Assembly (NCBI GenBank): GCA_964645045.1
Contig: CAZXYZ010000014.1
Location: 62,001 to 126,000 of the forward strand
Direction: 5' to 3'
Length of the DNA: 64,000 nucleotides
Source of the DNA: Anammoximicrobium sp964645045
GTDB lineage: Bacteria; Planctomycetota; Planctomycetia; Pirellulales; Pirellulaceae
The notes under the pieces are model-generated. The model did no database searches. It worked only from the letters and a program-made list of their open reading frames with translations, and had not been told where the DNA came from. Shown in pieces: positions 25,501 through 32,833 of this stretch. Position 1 is the first letter of the stretch. Every line of letters starts with the position of its first letter. Both the position numbers and the translations under genes were made by a program.

Positions 25501-25532
25501 GCGAACCAGATGGAGATCAGCATAGCAGCCAT
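19557..25532 (-). CDS. Giant exported alpha-solenoid/TPR protein (1,991 residues)
   Basis: Signal peptide MAAMLISIWFAAALWSASSA. Residues ~30-95 resemble HEAT repeats. From about 95 to 1290 runs an array of roughly 30 tandem units of 39-40 residues with pattern xLexLLxLaxxEpdxxxRrxlL, then xxLLxsPxavxxLvaxg; example unit starts are GRLEDLLAILQQ, KRLDAVVQLARS and GFFDALLEVAGS. Each unit predicts two to three helices, so the array should form a long solenoid. The C-terminal ~700 residues are TPR-like (LRLATYLLVTGQIEP; LHNNLAWISARCGRCLDDAL; AYLDTLAEAHFRLGDRDAAV). AAAGGGG precedes the start. No catalytic motif was seen; a scaffold or protein-binding role outside the cytoplasm is inferred. Transcribed alone. 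Confidence 0.8.
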   Translation of the reverse strand: MAAMLISIWFAAALWSASSADDPPAASPAIERAVGELGDMDFLVRQRAVKFLWEQGEAAEPALERAADSRDLEVRLQARRILDDFRYGILPGVPADILTLIRAFRDGDARQRQTALQKLATREQFATLQRLIQLEPDPNVRRQLLVQLMENPRAVEKFIEGRGLESLIALIASDRDEAWRRTVLAQVLFTPAVLQYLAEKERLEELTKLIEGEQNGDLRRQMLALLFQNGDAVAVLIEKEQLEFVLKMIAREPDKSVRASWLSQMLSKPQSLAPLAAGRRLEELLEYAKQNLEPAERSSMYQQLAQNAAALTVLLDSRGLDGLLALVTAEPDAVGRGRQLAALMGSSAVRQRLTDRGFPQAALELARKEKDAAARGEYLRVLLLQGGAAYLFRDAESRKALWQLIRTEQGQTWRPEVVLQLLNMGSPDALLAAKDDAEWLLRFARDELSPEQRHQLLQRLTFDGRSLPTLVRHGLLDPLLALARSVPANVRGPLLARLAAGSDGVGQLVSAKQVERLVALTRDETDADARRGYLSGLFHSPPAMSALIAAGHYETLAGLVQAEKDMVKQAELFGDFLQTDAVLQRMADRKQLNTLVEYAQNAPGPEAKREYLRRLLGSPVAAARLIDLGQFDALFALADQEADRASRVVLLGAFYANERLVQRLVEQKRVEPMLQFLQQDADAGVRRQVLQRLGYNQAALQAIAGIGQVEMLLTLCRQEQEKYMRGSLLGALLASPHVIQYFVDRNQTDKFLEWLRSEPDAGVRRQILQNLAMRSEVLVPLIAAGRLEDLLAILQQNAEPSMRGYLLASVVTRPEVIQRLAADKRLDAVVQLARSQEPPAARRQFLQRLCSSPACLGPLLEQGFFDALLEVAGSDPEPAARAATIGQLLASPKTIEHLVAGGKVGLLLELASKQDTVETRRAFLAPLLASEPAVAAVVTANGFGRLFELCRSSADGGSSRLGTAQLLLSPLAVRQLAQVGGLEQVVREMLAEPDANLRAAFLERLLARPPAVDELVSQGQFAAIFKAAEAEADVERRRRTLGNVLQTPRAIRALAAEGWLDGVFEFLVDSPAADNIRMSLSQLVYNDEAMQALAAAGRSGRLLELIQREPVVNSRASLLGAFASHPATLRQLAAAGQLDYLMKVIEQEVSPEPRRKLLQRLLYEPAVTRIVGEAQLGDELVAWLKAEPDLPSRSSYVRQALQNSRLWQALLAGGQAEVLGELAALEPDETVRQAGLQRMAYSPSGLVAFHVQRGEHKRALQLLEQHADNDLGRLRLATYLLVTGQIEPRLAQVRQRLEQTPHAADARLLVYLARAGGELSTARQAAEQAGDAGLLKAVLVEQRAWAEVAAKQAADPCPLPIPVVEQPPQNAAWQRVEQLSLLAAYQRLAGAQQDFDKTIADLDQLAAADPHDIDVRWMCVEGLLLNDRCDQGLKLLESVFPERAFDLLCYRHQYGPALELAGWRDGTAANRQWLDALPISGRKSPEPEVQRFNFGLRVARILHRLGDRDAAKTVLDVLEAYAWELPDANSSNSPRRQCWQVLCAALIELHDPQRGWEVGVRVMLTPEDASPVLNQVYQRRAGEALAWWEIFRRRHPGEPPLATFLRIRDVLASPPDQDARELAKLVGEVEPLIPTLHVAWHGHGWLAVAAACQRCGLRDPELRCLTAANQLPQPPDQADSLLADSLRRHERWAEAAEQYEKAWQNNRERLGALYLSGDAQERAGRAAEGRRRKEQASQMALDSRARRELALALKSQGLDQEAEDQFRLVLRTAPFEHWEWNDAAEQWGDRLAQDQPAAAADWLQAALLDDLRWNHYLLDNHDYLSAPSTIHRLRAVAAVRAGDPEQAGRKIELALAATPADTQLVEDLMPLLEQAGRQPQADELFGKVVTAISDQLQRYPRSALLHNNLAWISARCGRCLDDALQHAQRAVELDPDNAAYLDTLAEAHFRLGDRDAAVRHSRRAVERRPQDKTLQEQLRRFEQAPLPEPGK

Positions 25533-25780
25533 ACAGGCCCCTTTCGAGCCACGGAAGCCACAGCATGAACGCCTGAAGAAGGCATCCTGCCCGACGACAT
25601 TAACTGAATTCTAGGACGGCAAGCCACGACAAGGAATCAGGGATCGGAAGCAAGTAACCCATCGCCTGCATTTCCCGTGGGGCTTGCCACAAAAAGATGC
25701 GTCGTGTACGTTATGGGAAGAGGGTAGATTCGTGAATTGAATCGTGTATTGAAGATTGTCTTGACGCAGCGGGATTGGAC

Positions 25781-25999
25781 ATGCTCGTGGAATTGGATCC
25801 CACCCTGGAAGTGAGGCTTGGGGCAGCCGCGGAACATGCGGCGCTGTCCGTCGATCAGCTTGTCCAGCGAGTCTTGACCGATTTCCTGGACGAATTCGCT
25901 GACGATCCGAGGCAATGGGTCGAGACAACTCGCAAGCAGTTGCCGCAAGTCTGGCCGGACGAAGACTTTGCACATTGGGGGCCCCCGCATGCGGATTAG
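25781..25999 (+). CDS. Putative antitoxin partner of a MazF-like toxin
   Basis: 72 residues from ATG 25781 (a TTG two codons earlier is possible). The start MLVELDPTLEVRLGAAAEHA followed by SVDQLVQRVLTDFLDEFAD resembles the ribbon-helix-helix part of small antitoxins, and the acidic tail VWPDEDFAHWG would wrap a toxin. Its last codons overlap the toxin gene by 11 bases, the usual antitoxin-first arrangement with translational coupling. Such antitoxins also repress their own promoter, expected in the AT-rich bases before 25775. Confidence 0.65.
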   Translation: MLVELDPTLEVRLGAAAEHAALSVDQLVQRVLTDFLDEFADDPRQWVETTRKQLPQVWPDEDFAHWGPPHAD

Positions 26000-26315
26000 C
26001 CAAAGCGACCTCTGGTGGGCCAACTTGCCGGAACCGACGGGATGGCGGCCGGTGTTAGTGCTCACACGCGATTCGGTCATCGAACAACTGCACTGGGTAA
26101 CCGTGGCCCCCTTGACGCGAACGATTCGCGGCCTGGAATCCGAAGTCGTTCTGGAACCTGATGCAGACTCTGTGCCCGAGCGATGTGCCGTCACTCTGGA
26201 CAACATCGCGACGGTCGAACAGATGCTCCTGGTTCAGAGGCTGACGGCCCTGACAACCGACAGGATGAACGAAGTCTGGGAAGCGATTCATTTCGCTTTC
26301 GACATGCCTTACTAA
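25989..26315 (+). CDS. MazF/PemK-family endoribonuclease toxin
   Basis: 108 residues. MRISQSDLWWANLPEPTGWR then PVLVLTRD is the typical MazF/PemK opening (DLWWANL, G.RPVLVLTRD). Also VTVAPLTRTIRGLESEVVL, an inner Ser/Val-rich strand SVPERCAVTLDNI, and a C-terminal helix DRMNEVWEAIHFAF. ATG 25989 overlaps the antitoxin's end; an upstream in-frame ATG at 25968 is unlikely. MazF proteins cleave single-stranded RNA at short motifs when the antitoxin is degraded. The pair sits alone before the helicase gene. Confidence 0.85.
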   Translation: MRISQSDLWWANLPEPTGWRPVLVLTRDSVIEQLHWVTVAPLTRTIRGLESEVVLEPDADSVPERCAVTLDNIATVEQMLLVQRLTALTTDRMNEVWEAIHFAFDMPY

Positions 26316-26410
26316 ACTCCGCTTCGCGCCCACCCCGTCCCATTTTCGCGGCCCTCGTTCCGGCGTACACTTCGGGCGTCCCTTTCCCCGAACCCTTGCG
26401 AGCGGCGGCC

Positions 26411-28927
26411 ATGCCATCCAAAAACCTGACCCGAGATCAAATTGCGGCCTGGTATTTCGAGCAGCTTCCTTTCCAACCCTACCCGGTTCAGGAAGAAGCG
26501 TTGCTGGCCTGGTTCACCAGCGAGCAGGGCGTGCTGGTCTGCGCGCCGACGGGGACCGGCAAGACGCTGATCGCCGAGGCGGCGCTGTTCGAGGCCCTGC
26601 AGACCGGCAAGCGGGCCTACTACACCACGCCGCTGATCGCCTTGACCGACCAGAAATTCAACGAATTCCAAGAGCTGGCGACCCAGTGGGGCTTCTACCC
26701 GGAAGACGTCGGGCTGGTCACCGGCAACCGCCGCGTCAATCCCGATGCGCCGGTCCTGGTCGTGGTGGCGGAAATCCTGCTCAACCGGCTGCTGACCGCG
26801 GATTTCCCCTTCGACGACGTGATCGCCGTCGTGATGGACGAGTTCCACAACTTTAACGATTTCGAGCGTGGGATCGTGTGGGAGTTCGCCCTCGGCTTGC
26901 TGCCCAAACACGTCCGCGTGCTGCTGCTGTCCGCCACGGTCGGCAACGCGCTGGAGTTCGTCAACTGGCTGGACCACGAGCACCATCGGCGGCTCGAATT
27001 GGTCCAAGGCGGCGACCGCCAGGTGCCGCTGACGTTCCAGTGGGTCGGCGACATGCTGCTGAACGAACAGCTGGAAGCGATGGCCGAGGGCGACGACGAG
27101 TCCCGGCTAACTCCGGCCCTCGTATTCTGCTTTAACCGCGAACAGTGCTGGACGGTCGCCGAACAGATCAAGGGCAAGCGGCTGCTGGCGGACGGCCAGC
27201 AGGAACAACTGGGCCGGGAACTGGAACGTTACGACTGGTCGCAAGGCGCCGGGCCGAAACTGAGACAAATCCTGTTCCGCGGCATCGGCGTCCACCACGC
27301 CGGCGTGCTGCCCAAGTACCGGCGGATCGTCGAGGACCTGTTCCAGCGCAAGCTGCTGACGATCTGCGTGTGTACCGAAACGCTGGCCGCCGGCGTCAAT
27401 CTACCGGCTCGCAGCGTGGTGCTGCCGAACTTGCTCAAAGGCCCGCCGGACGACAAGAAGTTGGTCGATCCCAGTTCCGCACACCAGATGTTCGGCCGCG
27501 CGGGGCGGCCCCAGTTCGACACGCGGGGGTACGTGATCGCCCTGGCTCACGAGGACGACGTCCGCATTTCGCGCTGGCGTGAGAAGTTCGACAAGATTCC
27601 GGAGAACACCAAGGACCCGGGACTGTTGAAGGCCAAGAAGGACCTGAAACGCAAGATGCCCAAACGCTCGCCCAACGAGCAATACTGGACCGAGGGGCAG
27701 TTCCAGAAGCTGACCCAGGCTCCGCCCGGACGCTTGCGGAGCCGCGGCCCGCTGCCGTGGCGGCTGCTGGCCTATATGTTGATGGCGTCGCCCGAAGTGG
27801 ACCGCGTGCGGGCGCTGGTCGCCAAGCGGTTGAGCGACGTCCGGCACCTGGAGGGCGGGCAGAAACAGCTGGAACAGATGCTGCTGATCCTCTGGAAAGC
27901 CGGTTACGTGGAACTGGACCCGCCGCCGCCGAAACCGGCGGACAGTCCGGCGCCGGGGGCGAACCAGGATGCGGCCAGGGCCGCGGAAAAAGCAAACGCA
28001 AGCAAATTAGAGGCAGCAGTCCGTGACGCGATTTCCGCCGAGCGATCGACCGGCCTGCTTTCCCAATCCGGCCGGCCTGGGACGAGTGGTTCTCGTATTC
28101 CGACCCAAACTACCAGCGAGGCAAGCGGCAAACGCCAGCAAGGCAGCTTGGCCATTCCGAGCCGCTCGGGCCAAGCAGGCCCGGCTCCCGAGAGCCAGGC
28201 TCCGGAAGAGCCCGCCTACAAGCCCGTCTACGCCCGTCCGATGTACACGCTGGAAAAGCTGTTGTTGTTGCGCGGCATCAATCCGCTGTACGGCGTGTTC
28301 CTGGTCAACCAGCTGGGCATCGCCGACCGTTGCGAGCGGATCCAGGCGATGGAAAGCGTCCTGGAAATCCCCCGCTCGATGCTGTACCAGCTGCGCGTCC
28401 CGCCGCCGGACCAATTCCCGCCGGGGCCGCTGGCCACCACGCGGCTGGACGTGCAGTTGCTCCAGCTGGGGTTGGCGTCGGCCGAAGAACTTGGCGCGGC
28501 TGAAGCCGCCGAGGAAGAACAAGACCGCGATCGGCGGATCATGTTCCCCGACGAGCGGGTCCGCATCTTGACGCTGGGCGACAAGCTGCGGCGGCTGTTC
28601 GACTACGATTTTCCCGGCGTCCGCGACGTGAATACCACGCCGGTCTGGGCCGCCGGAGAACTGCTGGAGTACGGCGGCGACTTTAACAAGTACATCACCA
28701 GCAAAGCCCTGCACAAGCAGGAAGGCATCGTGTTCCGCCACTGCCTGCGGCTGATCCTGCTGTGCCACGAATTCACCCAATTCTGCCCGCCGGACGCCGA
28801 CCCCAACGAATGGCGGGAAGATCTCAAAGACATCGCCGAGCGGCTGGCCGAGGCGTGCCGCAAAGTCGACCCGGACAGCACCGACAAGGTTTTGGAAGAG
28901 GCCGCCAGCGTGGCGGAATTACCCTGA
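26411..28927 (+). CDS. Ski2/Mtr4-like DExH-box RNA/DNA helicase
   Basis: 838 residues. ATG 26411 opens MPSKNLTRDQIAAWYF with the Q-motif-like YPVQEEALLAW. Motif I is CAPTGTGKTLIAEAA (about 45-52), motif Ia TTPLIALTDQKF, motif II MDEFHNF (about 143), motif III LLSATVGN (about 174), motif IV VFCFNREQ, HHAGVLPKYR, TETLAAGVNLPAR (motif V) and the Ski2-type motif VI HQMFGRAGRPQFD (about 361-366). A ratchet-like helical C-terminal half follows, interrupted by a low-complexity linker (~510-605). This fits Ski2-like helicases that unwind structured RNA or DNA. No exosome or CRISPR partner is adjacent. Confidence 0.88.
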   Translation: MPSKNLTRDQIAAWYFEQLPFQPYPVQEEALLAWFTSEQGVLVCAPTGTGKTLIAEAALFEALQTGKRAYYTTPLIALTDQKFNEFQELATQWGFYPEDVGLVTGNRRVNPDAPVLVVVAEILLNRLLTADFPFDDVIAVVMDEFHNFNDFERGIVWEFALGLLPKHVRVLLLSATVGNALEFVNWLDHEHHRRLELVQGGDRQVPLTFQWVGDMLLNEQLEAMAEGDDESRLTPALVFCFNREQCWTVAEQIKGKRLLADGQQEQLGRELERYDWSQGAGPKLRQILFRGIGVHHAGVLPKYRRIVEDLFQRKLLTICVCTETLAAGVNLPARSVVLPNLLKGPPDDKKLVDPSSAHQMFGRAGRPQFDTRGYVIALAHEDDVRISRWREKFDKIPENTKDPGLLKAKKDLKRKMPKRSPNEQYWTEGQFQKLTQAPPGRLRSRGPLPWRLLAYMLMASPEVDRVRALVAKRLSDVRHLEGGQKQLEQMLLILWKAGYVELDPPPPKPADSPAPGANQDAARAAEKANASKLEAAVRDAISAERSTGLLSQSGRPGTSGSRIPTQTTSEASGKRQQGSLAIPSRSGQAGPAPESQAPEEPAYKPVYARPMYTLEKLLLLRGINPLYGVFLVNQLGIADRCERIQAMESVLEIPRSMLYQLRVPPPDQFPPGPLATTRLDVQLLQLGLASAEELGAAEAAEEEQDRDRRIMFPDERVRILTLGDKLRRLFDYDFPGVRDVNTTPVWAAGELLEYGGDFNKYITSKALHKQEGIVFRHCLRLILLCHEFTQFCPPDADPNEWREDLKDIAERLAEACRKVDPDSTDKVLEEAASVAELP

Positions 28928-28961
28928 GGCATACCGCGGAAAATGAACACCCGCGCGAACG

Positions 28962-29042
28962 TAGCTCGGATGGCAAAGCCGGGGCACGGATAACGGAAGG
29001 AGCCTGCCTTCCATCCGTGCCCCGGCTTTGCCATCCGTGCTA
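28962..29042. repeat. 81-bp imperfect palindrome
   Basis: TAGCTCGGATGGCAAAGCCG begins a 30-base arm that recurs inverted, with one or two mismatches, at the right end (ATCCGTGCTA). The centre contains GGAAGG/CCTTCC. It lies between the convergent helicase and lipoprotein genes, so it could also stop transcription from both sides. Confidence 0.85.
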
Positions 29043-29071
29043 TCCGACGCTCTCTAAAGTCCGGCGAGGCT

Positions 29072-29725
29072 TCAGCGCATGCCCGGCTCGGCGGACGGAC
29101 TGGTGGCCTCCGCCGTCGCCGCTTGCGGTTCGGCCGGCGGGGCGAGTTGTTTCTCGACGAATTCCTTTTTCTGCAGCATGTCTTCGGGCTCTTCAAAGTT
29201 GAACAATAACGGCAGTTCGCCCTCGACGACCGGTGTCGCCATCCCGGAGATTTTCCACCCGTTGCTCTGTTTCCGCAGAACCCAAATCACCTCGGTAGCC
29301 GTCATCTGTCCGGCGGCGTCCGGCTCCAACCACATCGTGCGGACATGCGCGCCGTCCATCTGGTCGCTGACGTATTCGGACTCGCGGATTTCGTAAGACA
29401 ACGACGCGGACGCTTGCGATTGGATTCCCAGTCCGCTCTTGGAGGTTTCTTCCCGCGCTTTGTCGGTCAACAGGCCGGCGATGGTGACATCGCTGCCCTT
29501 CCGCAGGGCTTCGTAGAACTGGGCGACCACGGCGGCGGGGGCAGAGGCATTGCTGCCCGGAGCCCCCTCGGCCCCGGAATCCGTGACGGACATCCTCGCG
29601 GAACCTGGTGCGTCGGAGCCCGACGAAGCCCCGTTGGCAGCATCCGCGGCCCCCTGCGGAGCCCCGCCGCAGCCGGCAAAGCAGGCGAGAACGGACACAG
29701 TCAGTACACGGAACGCGAATTTCAT
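29072..29725 (-). CDS. Predicted lipoprotein with NTF2-like ligand-binding form
   Basis: 217 residues from ATG 29725, preceded by GGAG. MKFAFRVLTVSVLACFAGC is a lipoprotein signal with lipobox FAGC. A Ser/Ala/Gly-rich linker follows (to ~65), then AAVVAQFYEALRKGSDVTIA and AGLLTDKAREE, which resemble the opening helices of NTF2-like/DUF4878 lipoproteins, with VIWVLRKQSNGWKISGMATP as the closing strands. The C-terminal tail is Ala/Pro/Glu-rich. No catalytic residues are apparent. It follows the VWA operon on the same strand after 170 bases and may be its last member. Confidence 0.7.
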   Translation of the reverse strand: MKFAFRVLTVSVLACFAGCGGAPQGAADAANGASSGSDAPGSARMSVTDSGAEGAPGSNASAPAAVVAQFYEALRKGSDVTIAGLLTDKAREETSKSGLGIQSQASASLSYEIRESEYVSDQMDGAHVRTMWLEPDAAGQMTATEVIWVLRKQSNGWKISGMATPVVEGELPLLFNFEEPEDMLQKKEFVEKQLAPPAEPQAATAEATSPSAEPGMR

Positions 29726-29896
29726 GGCGAACTCCATCGCGGGAAGTGAAGCAATCAGCGTCCACGCCGGCCACAGCCGGCAAAGCCCCCGATCATCGGG
29801 CGCGGGAGTCTCGCAAGATTGGCCGCTGGCGTCAAGGCGAAACAAGGCGTCGGACGGGGCAAAATCGTCTCACGCTAGCAGCGGCCGGTTGACGCC

Positions 29897-30835
29897 TTAC
29901 CAGGGGGTGAAACGCAAGCCAAACAACACCAGCACCTGGACCGCCAGCAGGATCAACGCGGGCGGAAGAAACGGTTCAAAGTAATCGATCGTCTCCGCTT
30001 GGGTCTCGCGGATCTCGACTTTCTTCATCTGGTCGATCCGGTCGAAGACCACCTTGAGCGACTGGGGCGTGAGCGCCTTGAAAGCCTGGCCGCCCGTTTC
30101 GTTGGCGATGTTCTCCAGGCCGGGCGTAAACCCCTCGTCGTTCAACGCGATGGTGAAGACCACGATGTTGTGACGCTTTAGCTTGGCGATCACCTCCTGC
30201 TCGCGGCCACCGCCGATGTCCTCACCTTCGCCGTCGGTGATCAAAATAATCATCCGATCGCCTGCCGCATGTTTGGACAGCGGGGCAATGGCGCCGTCGA
30301 GTGCCCGGGCGATGAACGTGTGGCCCCAGATCTCGTCGGGGAACATCTCGGGCCAAATGATTTTCCGCGCCATGCGGATCGCCGCCGTGTCCTGCGTCAA
30401 CGGAACCCAGTGCAGGAATTGGCGCGAGAAGATGGTCAGACCGAACGCGTCGCCTTGTCGCGTGGTCAGGAACGTCTCCAAAGCGTCCATCGCGCCGTGA
30501 AAACGGACGTACGGCTTGTCGCCCTGCTGCGGACCGTAGGTGTTGAAGACCATGCTGGTCGACGAGTCCAGCACGATTTGAATGTTCGTCAGTTCGCGCT
30601 GGGTTTTCGGCGGGGCATAGGTCAGCGGGCGCGCCAGCACGAGGATGGCCAGCGCCAAGAGCACCGTCGGCAGGCTGTTGGCCATCAAGACGGGCAGTCC
30701 CACGAGCCAGCCGCGGCGCTGGCGGACGTCGTCGAACGGCATGACCAGCGGGCGGCCCTGGCGGACCCATTCCCAGAACAGCAGGGCCACCGGGATCACC
30801 AGGAGGATAATCAACTTGGGATAGGCGAACGTCAT
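29897..30835 (-). CDS. VWA-domain membrane protein, BatA-like
   Basis: 312 residues from ATG 30835 (MTFAYPKLIILLVIPVALLF). An in-frame ATG at 30874 lies inside the palindromic element and is unlikely. Two N-terminal membrane helices, then a von Willebrand factor A domain with MIDAS motif IQIVLDSSTSM (DxSxS), FGLTIFSRQF, and the second metal region IILITDGEGEDIGGG. A final helix lies at the C-terminus (LPPALILLAVQVLVLFGL). This is the Bat/Aerotolerance operon type, in which VWA proteins work with a MoxR ATPase as extracytoplasmic chaperones or assembly factors. Last gene of that operon apart from the lipoprotein. Confidence 0.88.
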   Translation of the reverse strand: MTFAYPKLIILLVIPVALLFWEWVRQGRPLVMPFDDVRQRRGWLVGLPVLMANSLPTVLLALAILVLARPLTYAPPKTQRELTNIQIVLDSSTSMVFNTYGPQQGDKPYVRFHGAMDALETFLTTRQGDAFGLTIFSRQFLHWVPLTQDTAAIRMARKIIWPEMFPDEIWGHTFIARALDGAIAPLSKHAAGDRMIILITDGEGEDIGGGREQEVIAKLKRHNIVVFTIALNDEGFTPGLENIANETGGQAFKALTPQSLKVVFDRIDQMKKVEIRETQAETIDYFEPFLPPALILLAVQVLVLFGLRFTPW

Positions 30836-30851
30836 GATGTCATTAACGAAG

Positions 30852-30946
30852 GGGCTCAGACGTACAGAATTCAATTTTGCCGGTCATGCGTTTAGCCATC
30901 TGGGAGACGTGTAACCGGCAAAATTGAATTCTGTACGTCTGAGCCC
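30852..30946. repeat. 95-bp palindromic element, family GGGCTCAGACGTACAGAATT, copy 1
   Basis: A perfect 33-bp inverted repeat starting GGGCTCAGACGTACAGAATT with a 29-base loop. Two further copies with the same outer arms are at 45556-45651 and 53615-53710. It overlaps the end of the BatD-like gene and the start region of the VWA gene. Confidence 0.95.
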
Positions 30947-31824
30947 GTCTTGCGGGCGTACGATCTGACAAATTCCTCGGGGCCGACGTCGGCGCGGGGA
31001 TTGTGAAGCCAGGCCTGCAGTTGGTTGTAGGCTTGGCCCCATTCCGAACTCGCTTCAATATCGCGGCACGAAACGGACATGCGTTGTGAATTCAGTCCCA
31101 ATTGATCGCGCCATTGTTTCAGCAGCAAGACTTCGAGGCTCGCTTTTTCTGCGGTCGTCAATCCGCCCCCTGCCAGGGCGGCCAGCAAACGGTCAATTTG
31201 TTCCGCGGGCGACGGTTGCCTTGGTGCCGGCGGCGGAGGAGGCGACCGTTGGGGCCGGCCGACGAAAATCAGTCCCACCAGCCAAGCCGCCCAAAGCACA
31301 CCCGCGCCGGCCAGCGATTCGTAGTACCAGTGCCAAATCTGAATGCTGACAGCTTCGATCTCCCGGATCCGCGCTTCGATGTCCTTCGTCAGGCTCGTCA
31401 GCCCCCGCACGTGAAACGAGGGCAGGTCGCCGATCGGCTGGCCGTCGGTCGAGGTCAGGTACTTGGTCAAGTCGAACTCGCCCGGCAAGCTGATCACGTA
31501 GCGGATGTCGTAGACCCGCACGCGGCCCGCTTGGGCCTCGCCGGCGATGCGGAGATTGACCGAGGCCCCGCGCCGGTACGGCTGGGCCTGAAGCCGCGGC
31601 CCGCTGTAGCGGATGATCACGGCTTGCTCCACGCCCAGCGGCACGTCCGTGTCGCTGTGTCGCGTGTCCGGCTCCCGCGTCCGCAACAGCATGGCGGCCC
31701 AGCCACCCAAGACCAGCAGCAGCGCGCAGGCGGCCAGCGCGAGCTTCAGCCGGCGGGCCTTCGCCTGCAAGGGGATTGACTGCGTCTTGACCTGCACGCC
31801 ATTCATCTCAACACGACCCTTCAT
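30892..31824 (-). CDS. BatD-like membrane protein with C-terminus encoded by a palindromic repeat
   Basis: 310 residues. The N-terminus has one membrane helix (LALAACALLLVLGGWAAMLL). An extracytoplasmic beta-rich region follows, with a second helix GVLWAAWLVGLIFVGR near residue 180, a proline-rich linker, and a cytoplasmic helical tail (LTTAEKASLEVLLLKQWRDQ; AYNQLQAWLHNPRADV). The position between DUF58 and VWA genes is that of BatD/DUF4381-like proteins; sequence support alone is modest. The last 16 residues, SDVQNSILPVTRLPDG, and the stop lie inside the palindromic element, so insertion probably replaced the original C-terminus. Start ATG 31824 has an alternative at 31806. Confidence 0.75.
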   Translation of the reverse strand: MKGRVEMNGVQVKTQSIPLQAKARRLKLALAACALLLVLGGWAAMLLRTREPDTRHSDTDVPLGVEQAVIIRYSGPRLQAQPYRRGASVNLRIAGEAQAGRVRVYDIRYVISLPGEFDLTKYLTSTDGQPIGDLPSFHVRGLTSLTKDIEARIREIEAVSIQIWHWYYESLAGAGVLWAAWLVGLIFVGRPQRSPPPPPAPRQPSPAEQIDRLLAALAGGGLTTAEKASLEVLLLKQWRDQLGLNSQRMSVSCRDIEASSEWGQAYNQLQAWLHNPRADVGPEEFVRSYARKTGSDVQNSILPVTRLPDG

Positions 31825-31896
31825 TGCAGCTAAATCCGAATTTCGAAATCCGAAATCCGAGACAAATCCAAAATCCGATCCCCGTAATGTCCAATT

Positions 31897-32757
31897 CTAT
31901 CGCCCGCTCCTGCCGCCGCCGCGGGCCTGCAGGAAGGCGCGGAGCGGAGCCAGGATGGGCCGGTTAATTTCCAGTAACAGGTAGTCGATTCCGCGCCGCG
32001 TCAGTTGCGTCTTGACGTCCCGGTCGTGCAGCCAGCGCCGCAAGCCGGTCGCGAAAAACGGCCGGCCGGTCTCGGCTTCCCGGCCGCGGAACAACCCCGC
32101 GCCCCGCACGCCGGTCTCGGCCGGGTCGCGGAAGTGCAGCACGATGCACTCGTGCTCCTGAGCCACCAGACGCAAAGCGCCGGCCGCGTCCGGGTCGTGC
32201 AGGTCGCTCAAGACCAGCAGCGCACTGCGGCGTTTCAAGGTGGGCAGCAATTCGCGGATCCGGCGGCCCAGCAGGGTACCTTCCAGGTAGCCGTGCCGCC
32301 GCAGGCGATGCGCCCACTGCATGACGTCGTTGCGCCGCAACGTGGGCGATACCCGCATCTCGCGTTCGCCGCAGGCAATCAGCCCCACGGGCGTGAGCCG
32401 GGCCTGGGCGGCCAAGGCGATCCCGGACGCGATCCGCACCGCCCAGGCGTATTTGCTCAGCGGCAGCGAACTGACGCACATCGATGCCGATGTGTCGAGC
32501 AACAGGTACAGCGGAATCTGCCGCGGCTCCTGGTACTCCTTGATGAAATACTTGCCGGTCCGGGCCGAGACGCGCCAGTCGATCAGCTTGACGCTGTCGC
32601 CCGGCAGATAAACGCGCGACTGGGCGTATTCCAACCCGGATCCATGATAGATCGAGTCGTCCGCGCCAAAGTCCAGGCTGTCGGCCAATTGCTTCACCGC
32701 CAGCTCGAACTGGCGGGAATCAACCGGGTCGTGCGGTAGTTCGACGGTGCGGTGCAT
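31897..32757 (-). CDS. DUF58 domain protein (MoxR partner)
   Basis: 286 residues from ATG 32757 (MHRTVELPHDPVDSRQFEL); the frame upstream runs through a palindrome and is discounted. DUF58 hallmarks: GSGLEYAQSRVYLPGDSVK, IDWRVSARTGKYFIKEYQEP, and a degenerate VWA-like domain starting YLLLDTSASM, followed by LLVLSDLHDPDAAGAL. DUF58 proteins are co-encoded with MoxR ATPases and VWA proteins throughout bacteria. It is 76 bases downstream of moxR, separated only by a palindromic repeat. Confidence 0.92.
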   Translation of the reverse strand: MHRTVELPHDPVDSRQFELAVKQLADSLDFGADDSIYHGSGLEYAQSRVYLPGDSVKLIDWRVSARTGKYFIKEYQEPRQIPLYLLLDTSASMCVSSLPLSKYAWAVRIASGIALAAQARLTPVGLIACGEREMRVSPTLRRNDVMQWAHRLRRHGYLEGTLLGRRIRELLPTLKRRSALLVLSDLHDPDAAGALRLVAQEHECIVLHFRDPAETGVRGAGLFRGREAETGRPFFATGLRRWLHDRDVKTQLTRRGIDYLLLEINRPILAPLRAFLQARGGGRSGR

Positions 32758-32768
32758 GGGTTCAACTC

Positions 32769-32824
32769 GTGGGATAGGCTTCCAGCCTGTCAATCGGGAA
32801 CGACAGGCAAGATGCCTGTCCCAC
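32769..32824. repeat. 56-bp imperfect palindrome between moxR and DUF58 genes
   Basis: GTGGGATAGGCTTCCAGCCT and its near-complement ending GCCTGTCCCAC; the centre holds GACAGGC. Similar in layout to the GTGGCGTAAGCTTCCAGC family but diverged. Confidence 0.75.
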
Positions 32825-32833
32825 TTTCCGTTT

